64,000 bases of DNA, from contig JAFEVB010000022.1 in NCBI GenBank assembly GCA_032629725.1, positions 372,001-436,000 of the forward strand. The letters are read 5' to 3'. Under the pieces are notes generated by a model that was given only the letters and a program-made list of their open reading frames with translations, did not search any database and was not told the DNA's origin. This stretch comes from Gremmenia infestans (taxonomy: Eukaryota; Ascomycota; Leotiomycetes; Helotiales; Hamatocanthoscyphaceae). The position numbers and the translations under genes were made by a program. Numbering within the stretch: position 1 is the stretch's first letter; each line of letters begins with the position of its first letter. Shown here in pieces: positions 1-9,739 of this stretch.

Positions 1-363
1 TCATACTACCTGTCCTGTCATACAGCCATCGCGATAAGAATAATCTTATCTTAGTGTAGCGTGCACCATCAAAGGGTGGGGGTGGGGTATTTTGAGACCG
101 GGGATGTAGGTCAGACGGACCGACCTGGATACTCTTTTGAGACCATCGAGGGGTTCAAGATCCTTGCAGATTCAGAAATAACGACATATTTGCCCCATAT
201 TTGCATTTGACACTTACTAGGGCCATCTTTTTGTGCTAACGTCAATTGATATCTATCTTCGATTTCTAAGCACTTTCTGCACTCATATAACCTCCCAATC
301 CTTTCAATCGATGATCCAAATATTATTACCAAGCAATCAGCCATAACCATAACATCCACAATC
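1..363. other. Intergenic; 5' flank of the dehydrogenase gene
   Basis: No convincing coding frame or RNA gene is visible. It presumably carries the promoter and 5' UTR of the dehydrogenase starting at 364. The 121-codon minus-strand frame here is antisense to that gene and does not look like protein. Confidence 0.5.
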
Positions 364-1569
364 ATGGGAGAAGCACCACCCCAAGCAAAGGAGCACATCC
401 TCTGCATGTCGCCATTCAAGGAAGACAAGAGCATCACGGATAGCATTAAGAAGAAGCATCCCAATGTTAGCATCACATATCGAGAGTCATACTACGAGAA
501 AGGGAAACCGCTAGATACACATATTCCAGACGGTACTACCTCCCCCGCAGTTCCAATATCTAAGTCCTCGACTCCCTAACAACTTTGCAGAATTATTAAA
601 AGATGCTACCATTCTCGTCACCCTATTCAAGCTCCCCACACCGAAACAGGCCAAGAATCTCAAGTTCATACATCTCTTCAGTGCCGGCGCTGATCGACTC
701 CCGGAAACGCCGATATGGAAAGAGACCGATGTCCCATTCACGAATTCGTCGGGCGTCCACGGGCCTCAAATTTCTGAATGGGTGATCTTGCAGATTCTAA
801 GTGCTTCGCATAAAGAGAAAATGATGGTGGAATGGCAGAAGAAACATATATGGGGAAACCAGAGCGAGCTGGGCAGTGTGCGGGATGGCGTAGGACAACG
901 CCTCGGCGTCCTAGGATACGGAGCCATTGGACGACAAAGTACACTCTCCCTTTCCTCTCCTCTCACTTCGCACATAACTAACATATCCCAGCTGGACGGA
1001 TAGCCAAAGCCCTCGGCCTCGACGTAATCGCCTACACAGCCAGCCCCCGCAATACACCCGAGAGCAAAAAAGACCGCGGATATATCGTCCCCGGCACTGG
1101 TGATCCAGACGGTGTTATACCCAGCAAATGGTACAGTGGACTCGACAAAGCATCCCTGCACAACTTCCTCTCGCAAGACATCGACATCCTCCTCGTCTCC
1201 GTCCCACTAACGCCGCAAACACGGCATTTCCTCGCCGCCGCCGAATTCGCTATCCTCGGCAAGAAGAACGCCTTCATCGTCAACATCGCTCGCGGCGCGA
1301 TTATACAGCAGGATGATTTGATTACTGCTGTCAAGAAGAGTAACCAAGAGGGGGGGCTGAGGGGCGCCGCGTTGGATGTTACGGATCCGGAACCGCTGCC
1401 GGCTGATAGCGAGTTGTGGGATTTGGAGAATGTGGCTATCACGCCGCATGTCAGTGGATTGGGGACGCTGTATGCGCAGAGGAGTTTTGAGATCTTGGAG
1501 AGGAATTTGACGAGGTTGGAAGATGGGGATAAGCTTATTAATGTGGTGGATAGGAAGAAGGGGTATTAA
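364..1569 (+). CDS. D-isomer-specific 2-hydroxyacid dehydrogenase (3 exons)
   Basis: NAD(P)-dependent oxidoreductase expected to interconvert a 2-oxoacid and a D-2-hydroxyacid in the cytosol; the substrate cannot be read from sequence. Exons 364-532, 591-938 and 992-1569 join in frame to 364 residues, a normal family length. The Rossmann motif LGVLGYGAIGRQ ends exon 2 and continues as TGRIAKALG in exon 3. The family's catalytic Arg (VNIARGA, near residue 273), Glu (DPEPLP, near 305) and His (TPHVSG, near 325) are all present. Both introns are GT-AG, and intron 2 has a CTAAC branch site. The start is the first ATG of the open frame. The stop codon TAA (1567-1569) coincides with the terminus of an inverted-repeat element at 1566-1804, so the 3' end of the gene may have been shaped by that insertion. 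Confidence 0.92.
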
Positions 1570-1804
1570 CTCCTTCAGTGTTTGACAGCCTTCTTCCCCT
1601 CAAAAGGACTGCCAATTATGAACTCTTAGGCTCTCTTATGCTTCCCTATGCTGGACAAATAGCGGCACTTAACTCGCTCTCATCGTTGATCGACTTTCAA
1701 TGTCCTCCTGGTATATTTAAATTTTTTGCCGCTTTTTTCAGTCCAGTGGGATCCGGAGGCTTCGTCTTTTTGTCAAGACGACCGCAAAATACTGCGGGAG
1801 TTAA
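1566..1804. repeat. MITE-like inverted-repeat element, copy A
   Basis: One of four related elements in the window. The ends are imperfect inverted repeats: left TTAACTCCTTCAGTGTTTGA, right CGCAAAATACTGCGGGAGTT followed by AA. Inside is a diverged form of the family core (CGACTTTCAATGTCCTCCTGG here). There is no coding capacity, so any mobility would have to be driven by a transposase from elsewhere. The left end begins at the stop codon of the upstream dehydrogenase. It is the most diverged and the longest copy (about 239 bp). Confidence 0.6.
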
Positions 1805-2163
1805 ATGTGGCATTGGGTTGGAAGATATATTTCGGAATGGATGGTTTTCGTCTCCTAGATTAAAACTCATGACGAATGACTACAGATTAAAATGCTTACG
1901 ACGTATTTCCTTAGATTACTCAAAGGGGCGTACTGCATCTAACCTTATATCTAGCTATTAGCAAGTGTGTACTTATAGCTAACGTCATTAACTTGATAGT
2001 GTCTGTTCTTGGGATGCAGTCTGTGACTATAGTATTGTTGACTCTTACTTGGTTGTTTTCAATCCAATGTACCTAGGGGTTTGTTGCCCATTTACATAAT
2101 AGTAACTCTTTCGCTCCTTCGATAAGCTACTTTCCATACCTATGAACTTTTGCTCTACCGACT
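1805..2163. other. AT-rich spacer between element copies A and B
   Basis: No gene is seen. The sequence is AT-rich and stop-rich in all frames. Confidence 0.4.
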
Positions 2164-2371
2164 CAAGCCCTACAGTGTTTTACGGCCTCCACAACAAACC
2201 TCTGCTACCTACTTAAAAGAAACCTCGCGGTGGACAGGAAAAGCGCACAGATTTATAATGTGCCAGGTGGCGTGGGACATTAAAAGTACCATAGTAAGTG
2301 CTGCTTTTGTCTATCTAGCATGGGGAGCATCAGGTGTTTTTGTGGAGAAGGTCGTAAAACACTAGAAGTTG
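2164..2371 (-). repeat. MITE-like inverted-repeat element, copy B (reverse orientation)
   Basis: About 208 bp. The left end CCCTACAGTGTTTTACGGCC matches the reverse complement of the right end, CTTCTAGTGTTTTACGACC, and both continue into TCCACAA. Read on the minus strand the interior is nearly identical to copy C over CTTTTAATGTCCCACGCCAC and then CTGGCACATTATAAAT. The 71-codon frame crossing it is not a gene. Confidence 0.75.
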
Positions 2372-2585
2372 ATACAAAGTAAGGTACGTTCCTTTCCATC
2401 AATTCTTTATATAATTGGCAAAGGAGTGAGTGGTTAAAAATAGAAACCGGTAGGCATGTGGGTATCACGTTATCAGCTGAGCTACACAAAAAATTGATTC
2501 TGGGCGTGGAAAAATGCCGCACAAAAACCGCGACCAAACAAAAATAAACTGTCCTTGGAGAGACTCGAACTCTCGACCTTTGGAT

Positions 2586-2620
2586 GGCCAGGTTGTGAAC
2601 AACCTAATCATATAGATTTA
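2586..2620 (-). other. Canonical anticodon-loop intron of tRNA-Met
   Basis: 35 nt inserted after position 37, the position used by nuclear tRNA introns cut by the splicing endonuclease. It contains the perfect hairpin AGGTTGT-TC-ACAACCT. Confidence 0.8.
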
Positions 2621-2635
2621 TATGAGACCAACGCT

Positions 2636-2686
2636 CTGTAATGGAATTAGTTTGAATTCCAATTGCTGTGAATGTGATGTTCTTAC
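2636..2686 (-). other. 51-nt GT-AG insert in the D arm of tRNA-Met
   Basis: On the minus strand the insert starts GTAAGAACATC, contains ACTAAT close to its 3' end, and ends CATTACAG. Exact removal restores the D-stem strand GAGC and the loop AGTTGGTTA. It also holds a 7-bp hairpin (TGGAATT/AATTCCA), and its ends can pair (GTAA with TTAC). It looks like a small spliceosomal intron, but it sits in a Pol III gene. Removal by the tRNA-splicing endonuclease is the alternative. Confidence 0.7.
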
Positions 2687-2709
2687 CTAACCAACTGAGC
2701 CACAAAGAC

Positions 2710-3043
2710 TGATGTTTTTGACACAGAACATCTTATCTTATTACATACGACAGCTAATGACTTGTCCCGGCAAAGTTTTAAGCCGGGCGGTGAGGTGGGG
2801 GCTTGGCAACAATCATGGTCGCTTATTGACTTTTAGGATGGAATCGAATCGTCTTCACAATAAATTAGTTCCAATGTCCTATGATCGTGTACTCTTATCT
2901 TTATGCTATAGTTCTTTATTCTTAAATCTATTGCAAATTTGTCGGCGAGTCAAAAAGTTCCAAGTAAGCTAGCTACTACGGGAGCCCCTAGAAGCTTTTA
3001 GCGAAACTCCTAGTGCTCCACTAGGAGGTGATCCGATCCTTTC
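2710..3043. other. Spacer with a perfect short hairpin
   Basis: No gene is seen. At 3007-3027 lies CTCCTAGTG-CTC-CACTAGGAG, a perfect 9-bp hairpin resembling the two outer ends of the neighbouring inverted-repeat family placed back to back. Confidence 0.5.
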
Positions 3044-3255
3044 TTAACTCCTACAGTGCCTTTCCCATAAACACCACCAAATATAAACCCTTAAACCCTT
3101 TATTGCCTATGCATGCTAGACACAGCAGCACTCATACTCATCGACTTTTAATGTCCCACGCCACCTAGCACATTATAAATTGGTGCCGCTTTTTCTATCC
3201 ACCGCGAGGCTTCTTCTTTTTACAGAGACGGCCGAAAACACTATACGGGGTAACT
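3044..3255 (+). repeat. MITE-like inverted-repeat element, copy C
   Basis: About 210 bp. Left end TTAACTCCTACAGTGCC, right end CACTATACGGGGTAA. The core CTTTTAATGTCCCACGCCAC, the stretch AGCACATTATAAAT and the block CCACCGCGAGG are shared with copies B and D. No open frame. Confidence 0.75.
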
Positions 3256-3953
3256 TCTTATAACATATTACATTGCGAGTATCCCGCTCGCCAGATTACC
3301 ACAAAAAAAAAGGTAGGAACCTTACTATTATAACGGCTTCGTGCGAATAGTTGAATACTAGGCTTTTGACACTGATCGCTAGCTACTCTTGGAAATAGCT
3401 ATTATTTGTTCTAAGGATGGGGCAAAGACATGGCTAGAGAGCATCGAACGTGCGGTTCAATACAAAGACCGAGGGTTGTTCTTAGCAGCAGTAGAGCATA
3501 TTTCTAGGTGATGCCATACCCTGTAACCACTAGCGGATACTTGAAGATAATCGACAACCATGTTCAAACGGACAGCAAGTCAAATCGTGCGACCTCTCCA
3601 ATAACTAAACGCCCGATCGAGAAAGAACCACCGAAGACAATAAAGACAATGGCAGAAGAGCTATGTCCCGTCAAAAAGTCAAAGTGTTGCGGGCCTGAGG
3701 TTCACGCATGTTGCGAGGGCGAGACCGAGACCGACCACAGAATTAAGCTTCAAGCCCTCCCGCTCTATTGACAACAAAGGTCGGATTTAGCTTCTTTTGT
3801 CACGTCATTGATTTTATGCTGTATCTATATAGAAAGCGACATATCCCAGAATAGGATTCAGGCTTCTAACGAGATTTCATTTCTCCACACCTCTTTTGAC
3901 ACTGTATCATCTAATAATCAAACATCGACGATTAAAGCATACCGGCCTCAGTC
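3256..3953. other. Intergenic; possible decayed coding trace
   Basis: An 87-codon frame (3508-3771) and a short upstream frame (about 3390-3507) translate to protein-like but unrecognised sequence separated by stops. I do not annotate a gene. The last part before 3954 is the 5' flank of the RBR ligase. Confidence 0.35.
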
Positions 3954-5352
3954 ATGGCATGCGCAGACCCCTTCCTTCAATTCGATGATCAGAGCTTTGC
4001 TCTGCAGCTCCAACTCCAAGAGATTGAATCTCAGCGTGAGCTTCAATCCGGCAAATGGAAAGAAGATAGTCCTCCGGACTTTGCATTGGCATTTGATGAC
4101 TTCGAAGCCGAGCTGAAGAAGGCGATTGTCCTGGTCGAGGACCTAAAATTTGCTCACAGCATTGCTACTGCAGTCGATTCTGATGCTGTGGCCATCGAAG
4201 AGTCAAGGGTCGAAGAAATACAATCTGTTCAAGATCGAGACTTCGCCCTAAGCTTGAATGAAGATGACAATCTCCCATCCCAGGATGTCGCCAATTTGCC
4301 AGGAATATCTCGCCTTGGAGAGGAGTCAATTGAATGGGACTGTGTCCTACGAGCTACAGAAGCTTCCACTTTCAGTATCGAGTCCTCTAGCACCGTTGCG
4401 GGCCCTTCGGCCCGTTATACTCAGCTCCAGAGAGATGTTCTTGAGCATTTGCCTCAACTCATAGTTGAATGCAGTGTCTGTGGAGAGTCTGTTCATCCGC
4501 GTCTAACTGTGCGTTTGGTATGCGGTGATGTATATTGCAAGCCGTGCCTCAAGTCCTTCTTGCTACGTGTTGTAAAGGACGAAAGCCTTTTCCCACCAAA
4601 ATGTCACCGCCAACCGATTGACACCTCCATCATCGAAGCAAACCTCTCGGTCGAAGAATTACTTGCCTATCGAACTGCTGAGCTCGAATTTACCACCACG
4701 GATAGAGTTTACTGCGCTAAACCAGAGTGCGCCGAGTTTATTCCAATGTCGCAACGAACCCTGGATTATGCTTCTTGCGAGGCCTGTGGTGCTAAAACTT
4801 GTATGCACTGCAAAGCACTAGCACATGATGGAGGATGCCCAGCAGATCCGGCAAGGCAGAGCCTTATCGATTTCGCGGATGACCAAGGCTGGAGATCATG
4901 CTTTGGATGCGGTGAAATGGTGTTTCGTTATGAGGGATGTGACCACATGACGTGAGTGATATCTACTACTACCCGTTATGCAAGTAAGAGCTAATCCAAA
5001 TCACAGTTGTAGGTGCAGTGCCCAGTTCTGCTATAGATGTGGTATAAAATGGAAGGAATGCTCATGTAGTGATTGGGTGCCGGAACTACGCAATCAGAGA
5101 GCTCGGCTGGTTGTTGATAGGGAGGCACCAACGCCCTTGGCACCTGCTATTCGTCAACAGCGCGTGGTGGCTATGGAACAGGAGCTAGAAACAAATCATG
5201 AATGCAACCACAGTGGCAAGTTCACTAAGCTTGAAGGATCGTACCGCGGCATGGTCTGCGAGATGTGTGGCACGAGACATCGCAAATACATCTTGTCTTG
5301 CAAGCGGTGCCATATGCTAGCCTGCGAAGAGTGTCGACGCCACAGACTATAG
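3954..5352 (+). CDS. RBR-type E3 ubiquitin ligase (RING1-IBR-RING2)
   Basis: Ubiquitin ligase of the RING-between-RING class, which passes ubiquitin from an E2 through a thioester on RING2. Exons 3954-4951 and 5007-5352 give 447 residues. The N-terminal ~165 residues are acidic and Gln/Leu-rich with no named domain. RING1 starts at CSVCGESVHPRLTVRLVCGD with later CKPC. The IBR region is CAKPECAEFI...CEACGAKTCMHC...HDGGC. RING2 is CFGCGEMVFRYEGCDHMTCR with CSAQFCYRC; the Cys in HMTC sits where the family keeps its catalytic cysteine. The single 55-nt intron interrupts the coding sequence one codon before that cysteine. A further C/H-rich tail (CNHSGKF...CEMCGTRH...CKRCHMLACEEC) suggests an extra zinc-binding module. 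The substrate is unknown. Confidence 0.88.
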
Positions 5353-6785
5353 GCTCTCTCATCTGTCATCTTAAAGGAATAGCAAATCATTATTCGCATT
5401 GGTATTGACCATTTTGCAGAATGTGCTTCCGCTATTGGCCGCAAAAGTGATAGACTGGATTGATGCATTGGCGCGAACTGTAAAGTCACAAGGTTTTCTG
5501 AGTATTGAAACTTGTAGTCACACAAGAACAGCATGCATATCAAGCCCGCGGGCACCATTTCCCCTCCTCTTCCTCCCCATATGCAATCTTCCTGACAGCA
5601 TCGGGGAGCCAAGCACAAAGAATTGTCAAACAATCCCAGGGGTTCCAGAAGGAGATATCAAGAAGTTCGTCGTTGGAGAATCGAGCACAGTTCAACTTTC
5701 CAAACGTATGCTCACCTTCCTTTCCACGTTCTTAGACATTCTCACCTGCACACCTTTCCCCAACTACGTCGGTATAACAAGCACATCCGTATCCCACTTC
5801 ATCGCTATCTCCTCGCCTGTTTCTGGAAAGAAAAGCGGAAGCACTTCATAACTCGGGGAAATGAAAATGCCCGATTCCCCTGCCGACTTCTGGGAGGAAT
5901 AGCATCTCGTTAGTGAAGAGTTGATTCCACAATTTACACACCGCTTCTCTCCAGGGGGTATGAATTGTCATGTCTATATTCTCGGGTCGCGGTCTCGGTT
6001 TGAAGTGAGCGGATGAATGCTCCGATATCTTCTTATGTATATGCAGGTGCTTCTGCTGTTGGGGGAATGGCAATTCAGCAGTGTTGCATGTATGAGGCTA
6101 TTGTTTTCACGGCGGGCTTGTCTGCGAAATCGACGATTCGGAAAAAGGGGTTAAACATGTCCTCGAGGGCCCCGTCTAGAGTGCGACCGGCGAAGATTTT
6201 GCAGGTGAGAGAGTTGTATGTTATTTAAGTTAAGGAAGAGGAGATCGATGAATTGAGGGAGGGAGTTGCTTATATTTATAGTGCAGAACATTCTTGTGAC
6301 TTATGGCCTACCTAAGCGAGTACATCCTCACTTCATATATATTTGTATAATTAGATGAGGATATCCAAATTCGACCAATAATACGGGTTTCCTCCCTTTG
6401 GTTGGGGGGATTGGAAAAGGGGGAGGAAAGAATATTAATGCGGGCGCTCCGAATTATTCCACGTTCTCGAATAGGAAAGAGGGGTAATATCAGATTTCAA
6501 ACACAGCGACGTAACTTTTGAACAACATCTGAAGTTTTCGATATTTAGACTATAAGTAACTTGCGAAGTAAGAAACCTAGAGAGAGAGTATACTAGAATG
6601 TATAAGGTAATCGCTTTTAGCGTTCACTGTTCAGCTGAACTTCAAGTTCATATTGGTTTCAAAATCTCGCAATGCTGGAGGAAACAGGTGTGGTCATTAA
6701 TTCATTTCAGTGTTACTTCATTATATGCATTTATGTGTTCAGTTCCAAATGTTCAAGGCGGGTCATACTGATAGGCACCCTCCAC
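5353..6785. other. Intergenic; possible degraded coding remnants
   Basis: Several overlapping frames of 70-150 codons occur on both strands, but none has a supported start, splice pattern or recognised domain. On the minus strand the stretch near 6095-6215 (KIFAGRTLDGALEDMFNPFF and onwards to a stop) looks protein-like and may be a fragment of a lost gene. The 6240-6600 part is AT-rich spacer. Confidence 0.35.
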
Positions 6786-8570
6786 TCAAATAGGCGGGCC
6801 AACAACCTTAAATGGATGGGCCTCTGTATTGAAAACGAATTGGTTGACACCTTGATTTTCAACCTGGAACACGCTGTCCTAGTTCCCAAAATCAGCATTA
6901 TACTCAGTATGGATAAGGACCTGGGACTTACTGGAGCATGAATCAAGTAGCTATACTTTAGCACCTCGGCAAACCAGAAGCTGTCCTGGAAGTCATTGAA
7001 ACCACCTCCGTCCGCCGCATTTACATCTTGCAGTTCTGCAAATCCGCTACCTACACGAGCTGTCGAGTTGATTGCTACAAAAGCATTCCATGCCCAGTCC
7101 CTGTATTGCTGGTCACCCGTCGCCCTGTAGGCGTAATAGAAACTCTCCATCACTTCTGGACGAAGGATGTACTCGCCGTTGGTAATGAAGAAACCGGCCT
7201 TTTCGTAGAAAGCTTCTTGGTCAGCCGATGGTTGCGGATTGTTCGTGTCATTGGCGGCAGTGCTGTTGGTGACCCAGCGGAAGATCTCGGGGCCGATGCC
7301 TGTGAGGGTACTAATGTAGGTATCGTGGCAGCCGTTGACGAGCTCCAGGCCAAAATCAATGTATTTCTGCTCTTTGAGAGTGAGGCCGCCGAGGATGAAA
7401 GATCCGCCATCGAAGCAGGCAACTGATTGAAGTCAGTATGTATTGAGAGAGGGGTAAAAGCATTTCGGAGTCATACGATGCTCAGACTCATGGATAAGCT
7501 CCTGTCCGTCAAAGATGGATAAGAATGTTAGATCCGGGCGTGTGGAAGGGTGGGTCGCGATATGAGCAATGGATGAATCTGCGGCCAAAATCCAGCGGTC
7601 CCTGTATTCGCTGAAACGTGTGGTATCGTACACGTACATCTTAATCAAGTATTCGTAAAAACTGTCATCGCCACCAACCCATCCGCCGGTAGCATCTTGA
7701 AAGAGACCCGTGTTGATGTCGACGTTCGTGCCAACCAGTCCCGGCCATGGCTCTGAGCTAGCTGGTTTGGGGGCGAGGAGGTATGATTCGCCTTTCTGAG
7801 ACAGCTCTGCATACGTTTTGTTGCCAGTAATATCCGAAAGACGAGTCCACTCAAGAACCAGTGTGCCAATGGTAGCTATGCCATTCGTAGTTGAATTATC
7901 GGTTCCTGGAGGGTTGAAGTACAAATTATTACTTGGGATACCAGTCGGTGTATCAAAAGCAAATGCTAGATTGTCGGCAAGGCGTATCGCTTGAGCTAGC
8001 ACAATATCGACAGCTGTAGCATTTGAAGCAAGGTTTGACAGAGGTCCCTTGAGTAAGTCATATCCTACCAGATATTAGCCTCGAAGGGCCTGCGTAAACA
8101 TTTTTCTTACCTGACAACATCCCCCCAAGGTATCGGATCGTGGTTTCGAAAAGCGAGACCTGGTCGGTAGTCACATCGAAATCGATAGTAGGAATGTAGT
8201 TTAAGATGGTGTCTACGATCTCTGGGATTTGCATCACTATGGCTGTGCTAAACGCATCCACGGCACTTGCTCCCCAAGAGTTCCTGCGGACTCGTTGTTA
8301 GCCTCTCGGCGGGTGGTTGTGAAATCCGACCTACCTTGAGTCGCTGTAAGAATTGGAAATTGGATGCAATTCATCATGACCCATTGCGTATTTTTGGTAG
8401 CCATCCCAAGAAAACGTAAAGGCCTCCTTCACAGCATCTGCTCTCTCCCGATTCAATGTATGGTTATCCGGGCGCCCTCGAGGAAGTTTGACACGATTTG
8501 GAACGGCGAGAACTGTCAATGAAAGCAGACCTAGCACTGGGACTGCCAGAATCGTCCGTGAGAAATGCAT
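6786..8570 (-). CDS. Secreted GH47 alpha-1,2-mannosidase (class I, 5 exons)
   Basis: Glycoside hydrolase family 47, which trims alpha-1,2-linked mannose from N-glycans, either in the secretory pathway or outside the cell. Exons (5' to 3'): 8570-8335, 8283-8111, 8064-7477, 7422-6932 and 6878-6786; 526 residues. An N-terminal hydrophobic segment (ILAVPVLGLLSLTVLAVPN) acts as signal or anchor. Family landmarks follow: FTFSWDGYQKYAMGHDELHP, NSWGASAVDAFSTAIVM, GGDDSFYEYLIKMYVY, SEHLACFDGGSFILGG (across intron 3), LRPEVMESFYYAYRATGD and the terminal calcium-site motif NTEAHPFK. All four introns are GT-AG, 46-54 nt. The last exon is short and was found by extending the frame past HAP through a 53-nt intron. 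Motifs and length point to an active enzyme. Confidence 0.92.
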
Positions 8571-9739
8571 GATTGAGAGGGACTGCGGGGTCGCTGGATT
8601 TCAGAATCACGTCCAATCTAGCTCGGAAATCACGGAAAGGAAGGGTTAAGGAGGACCCGGAAAACCATGTGAGGGGAAGGATAGATTATATACGCAGTCG
8701 AGAACTCTATTTCACTAATGCAGCTGCATTGACCATGTTGAGATCTTGTTATCACGGTCACTTGAACCTTTTTTAATGGCCGAATAATACCAAGAAATTC
8801 GGTCCGGGAAAACGCACCCGACACAAGGAACGACAGAATTGCCGTTTAGATAGCCAATCCTTGTAGGAATCTGGTGACTAGACTGGCTGCTTCCCCTGAA
8901 AATATCAAGCAGGAGGGGCTTGCAGATGAGATACATGAAGTACATGGGTAGCTGCCTGCTTCATTGGGCAGTGTGATCATGCTTGAGCGGGGGGTGATGA
9001 TGATTTTCTTGGGGAGCTGGGGTATTTGATCACCAGGCGTGATCAGCGTCCAGCTTCCTGTTGTGTGCTAGAGCAAAGGGAAGATCCAGAAGAATGTATT
9101 GCAGTGCTTAGCACCCGCAGACTCCGAAAAGTAGGACCGCAAAGTAACGTTGTACGTTCTACACTGGTAGTATGTTTAGAGAGCTTCGTGGAGTCAAGTC
9201 TGGGTGGTGTAATTGAGAGTGCTGCACAAGTGGTGTGAGGCCCAAATGTTGTACGAGTATAGTATGTTATATTACTATACATGTACATATGAACTGCAAC
9301 TTTCCACAAAATATGCTTTCACAGGGCTTGTATGGATTCCTGCTGTCGGAAACACCCTTTTTCTAGTAGAAAGTGGAGGTTTTTGGAAGTTTGATCCCCA
9401 AATAAGGCATAAATGATCTGTCCAGGGGCTTGTTCAGCCAATAGAAACCCTGCTTTACCCTAGTCATATCTTAGTTTTAAGTGGAAAGTTGCAGTTCAAC
9501 TGCAAAGGTCCTGTATATATGTATAAAAGTAGGTTAGGGTAGTTCCCTAGTACCGGTAGACATTTAGGCTTCACTGCCGACCGGCTATTGACGAGTAGTC
9601 TCTCGCTTAGTGATAACCCGTCCCCGTCCCGTCCCCCTCGTCCCATGTATTACGGTGCTCTTCTTCCCAGCCACTCCCGTGACTTTCCTTCATTGTGCCA
9701 TTCAGAAAATATTGTCTTTGTCGCAGATGCCACATTAGA
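8571..9739. other. Intergenic
   Basis: Promoter side of the GH47 gene. No coding frame longer than 95 codons and no domain recognised. The 9213-9869 frames are unconvincing. Confidence 0.4.

Larger units (their letters stand above)
2550..2709 (-). tRNA. tRNA-Met (CAT) with two insertions: anticodon-loop intron and D-arm insert
   Basis: Elongator-type methionine tRNA on the minus strand. Removing both insertions gives a 74-nt cloverleaf: acceptor GTCTTTG/CAAGGAC with one G-T pair, D stem GCTC/GAGC, anticodon CAT in loop CTCATAA, T stem GAGAG/CTCTC with loop TTCGAGT, discriminator A. Insertion 1 (2586-2620, 35 nt) lies after position 37, the usual site for tRNA introns, and holds a 7-bp hairpin. 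Insertion 2 (2636-2686, 51 nt) splits the D arm and has the form GTAAGA...ACTAAT...TACAG. Both internal promoter boxes (TGGCTCAGTTGG; GGTCGAGAGTTCGAGTCTC region) are intact, and a T5 Pol III terminator follows (2540-2544). Stem integrity argues against a pseudogene. Whether insertion 2 is removed is unknown. Confidence 0.85.

Noticed and set aside
2636..2686. Calling the tRNA a pseudogene because of the D-arm insert
   Set aside because: All stems pair after removal of the insert, and promoter boxes and terminator are intact; degeneration would be expected otherwise.
3508..3771. 87-codon plus-strand frame with several cysteines
   Set aside because: No start context, splice partner or recognisable domain; upstream continuation is broken by stops.
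5399..5913. Overlapping plus-strand frames of 76-150 codons downstream of the RBR ligase
   Set aside because: Three frames look equally protein-like, none has a domain, and the ligase ends with a complete C terminus before them.
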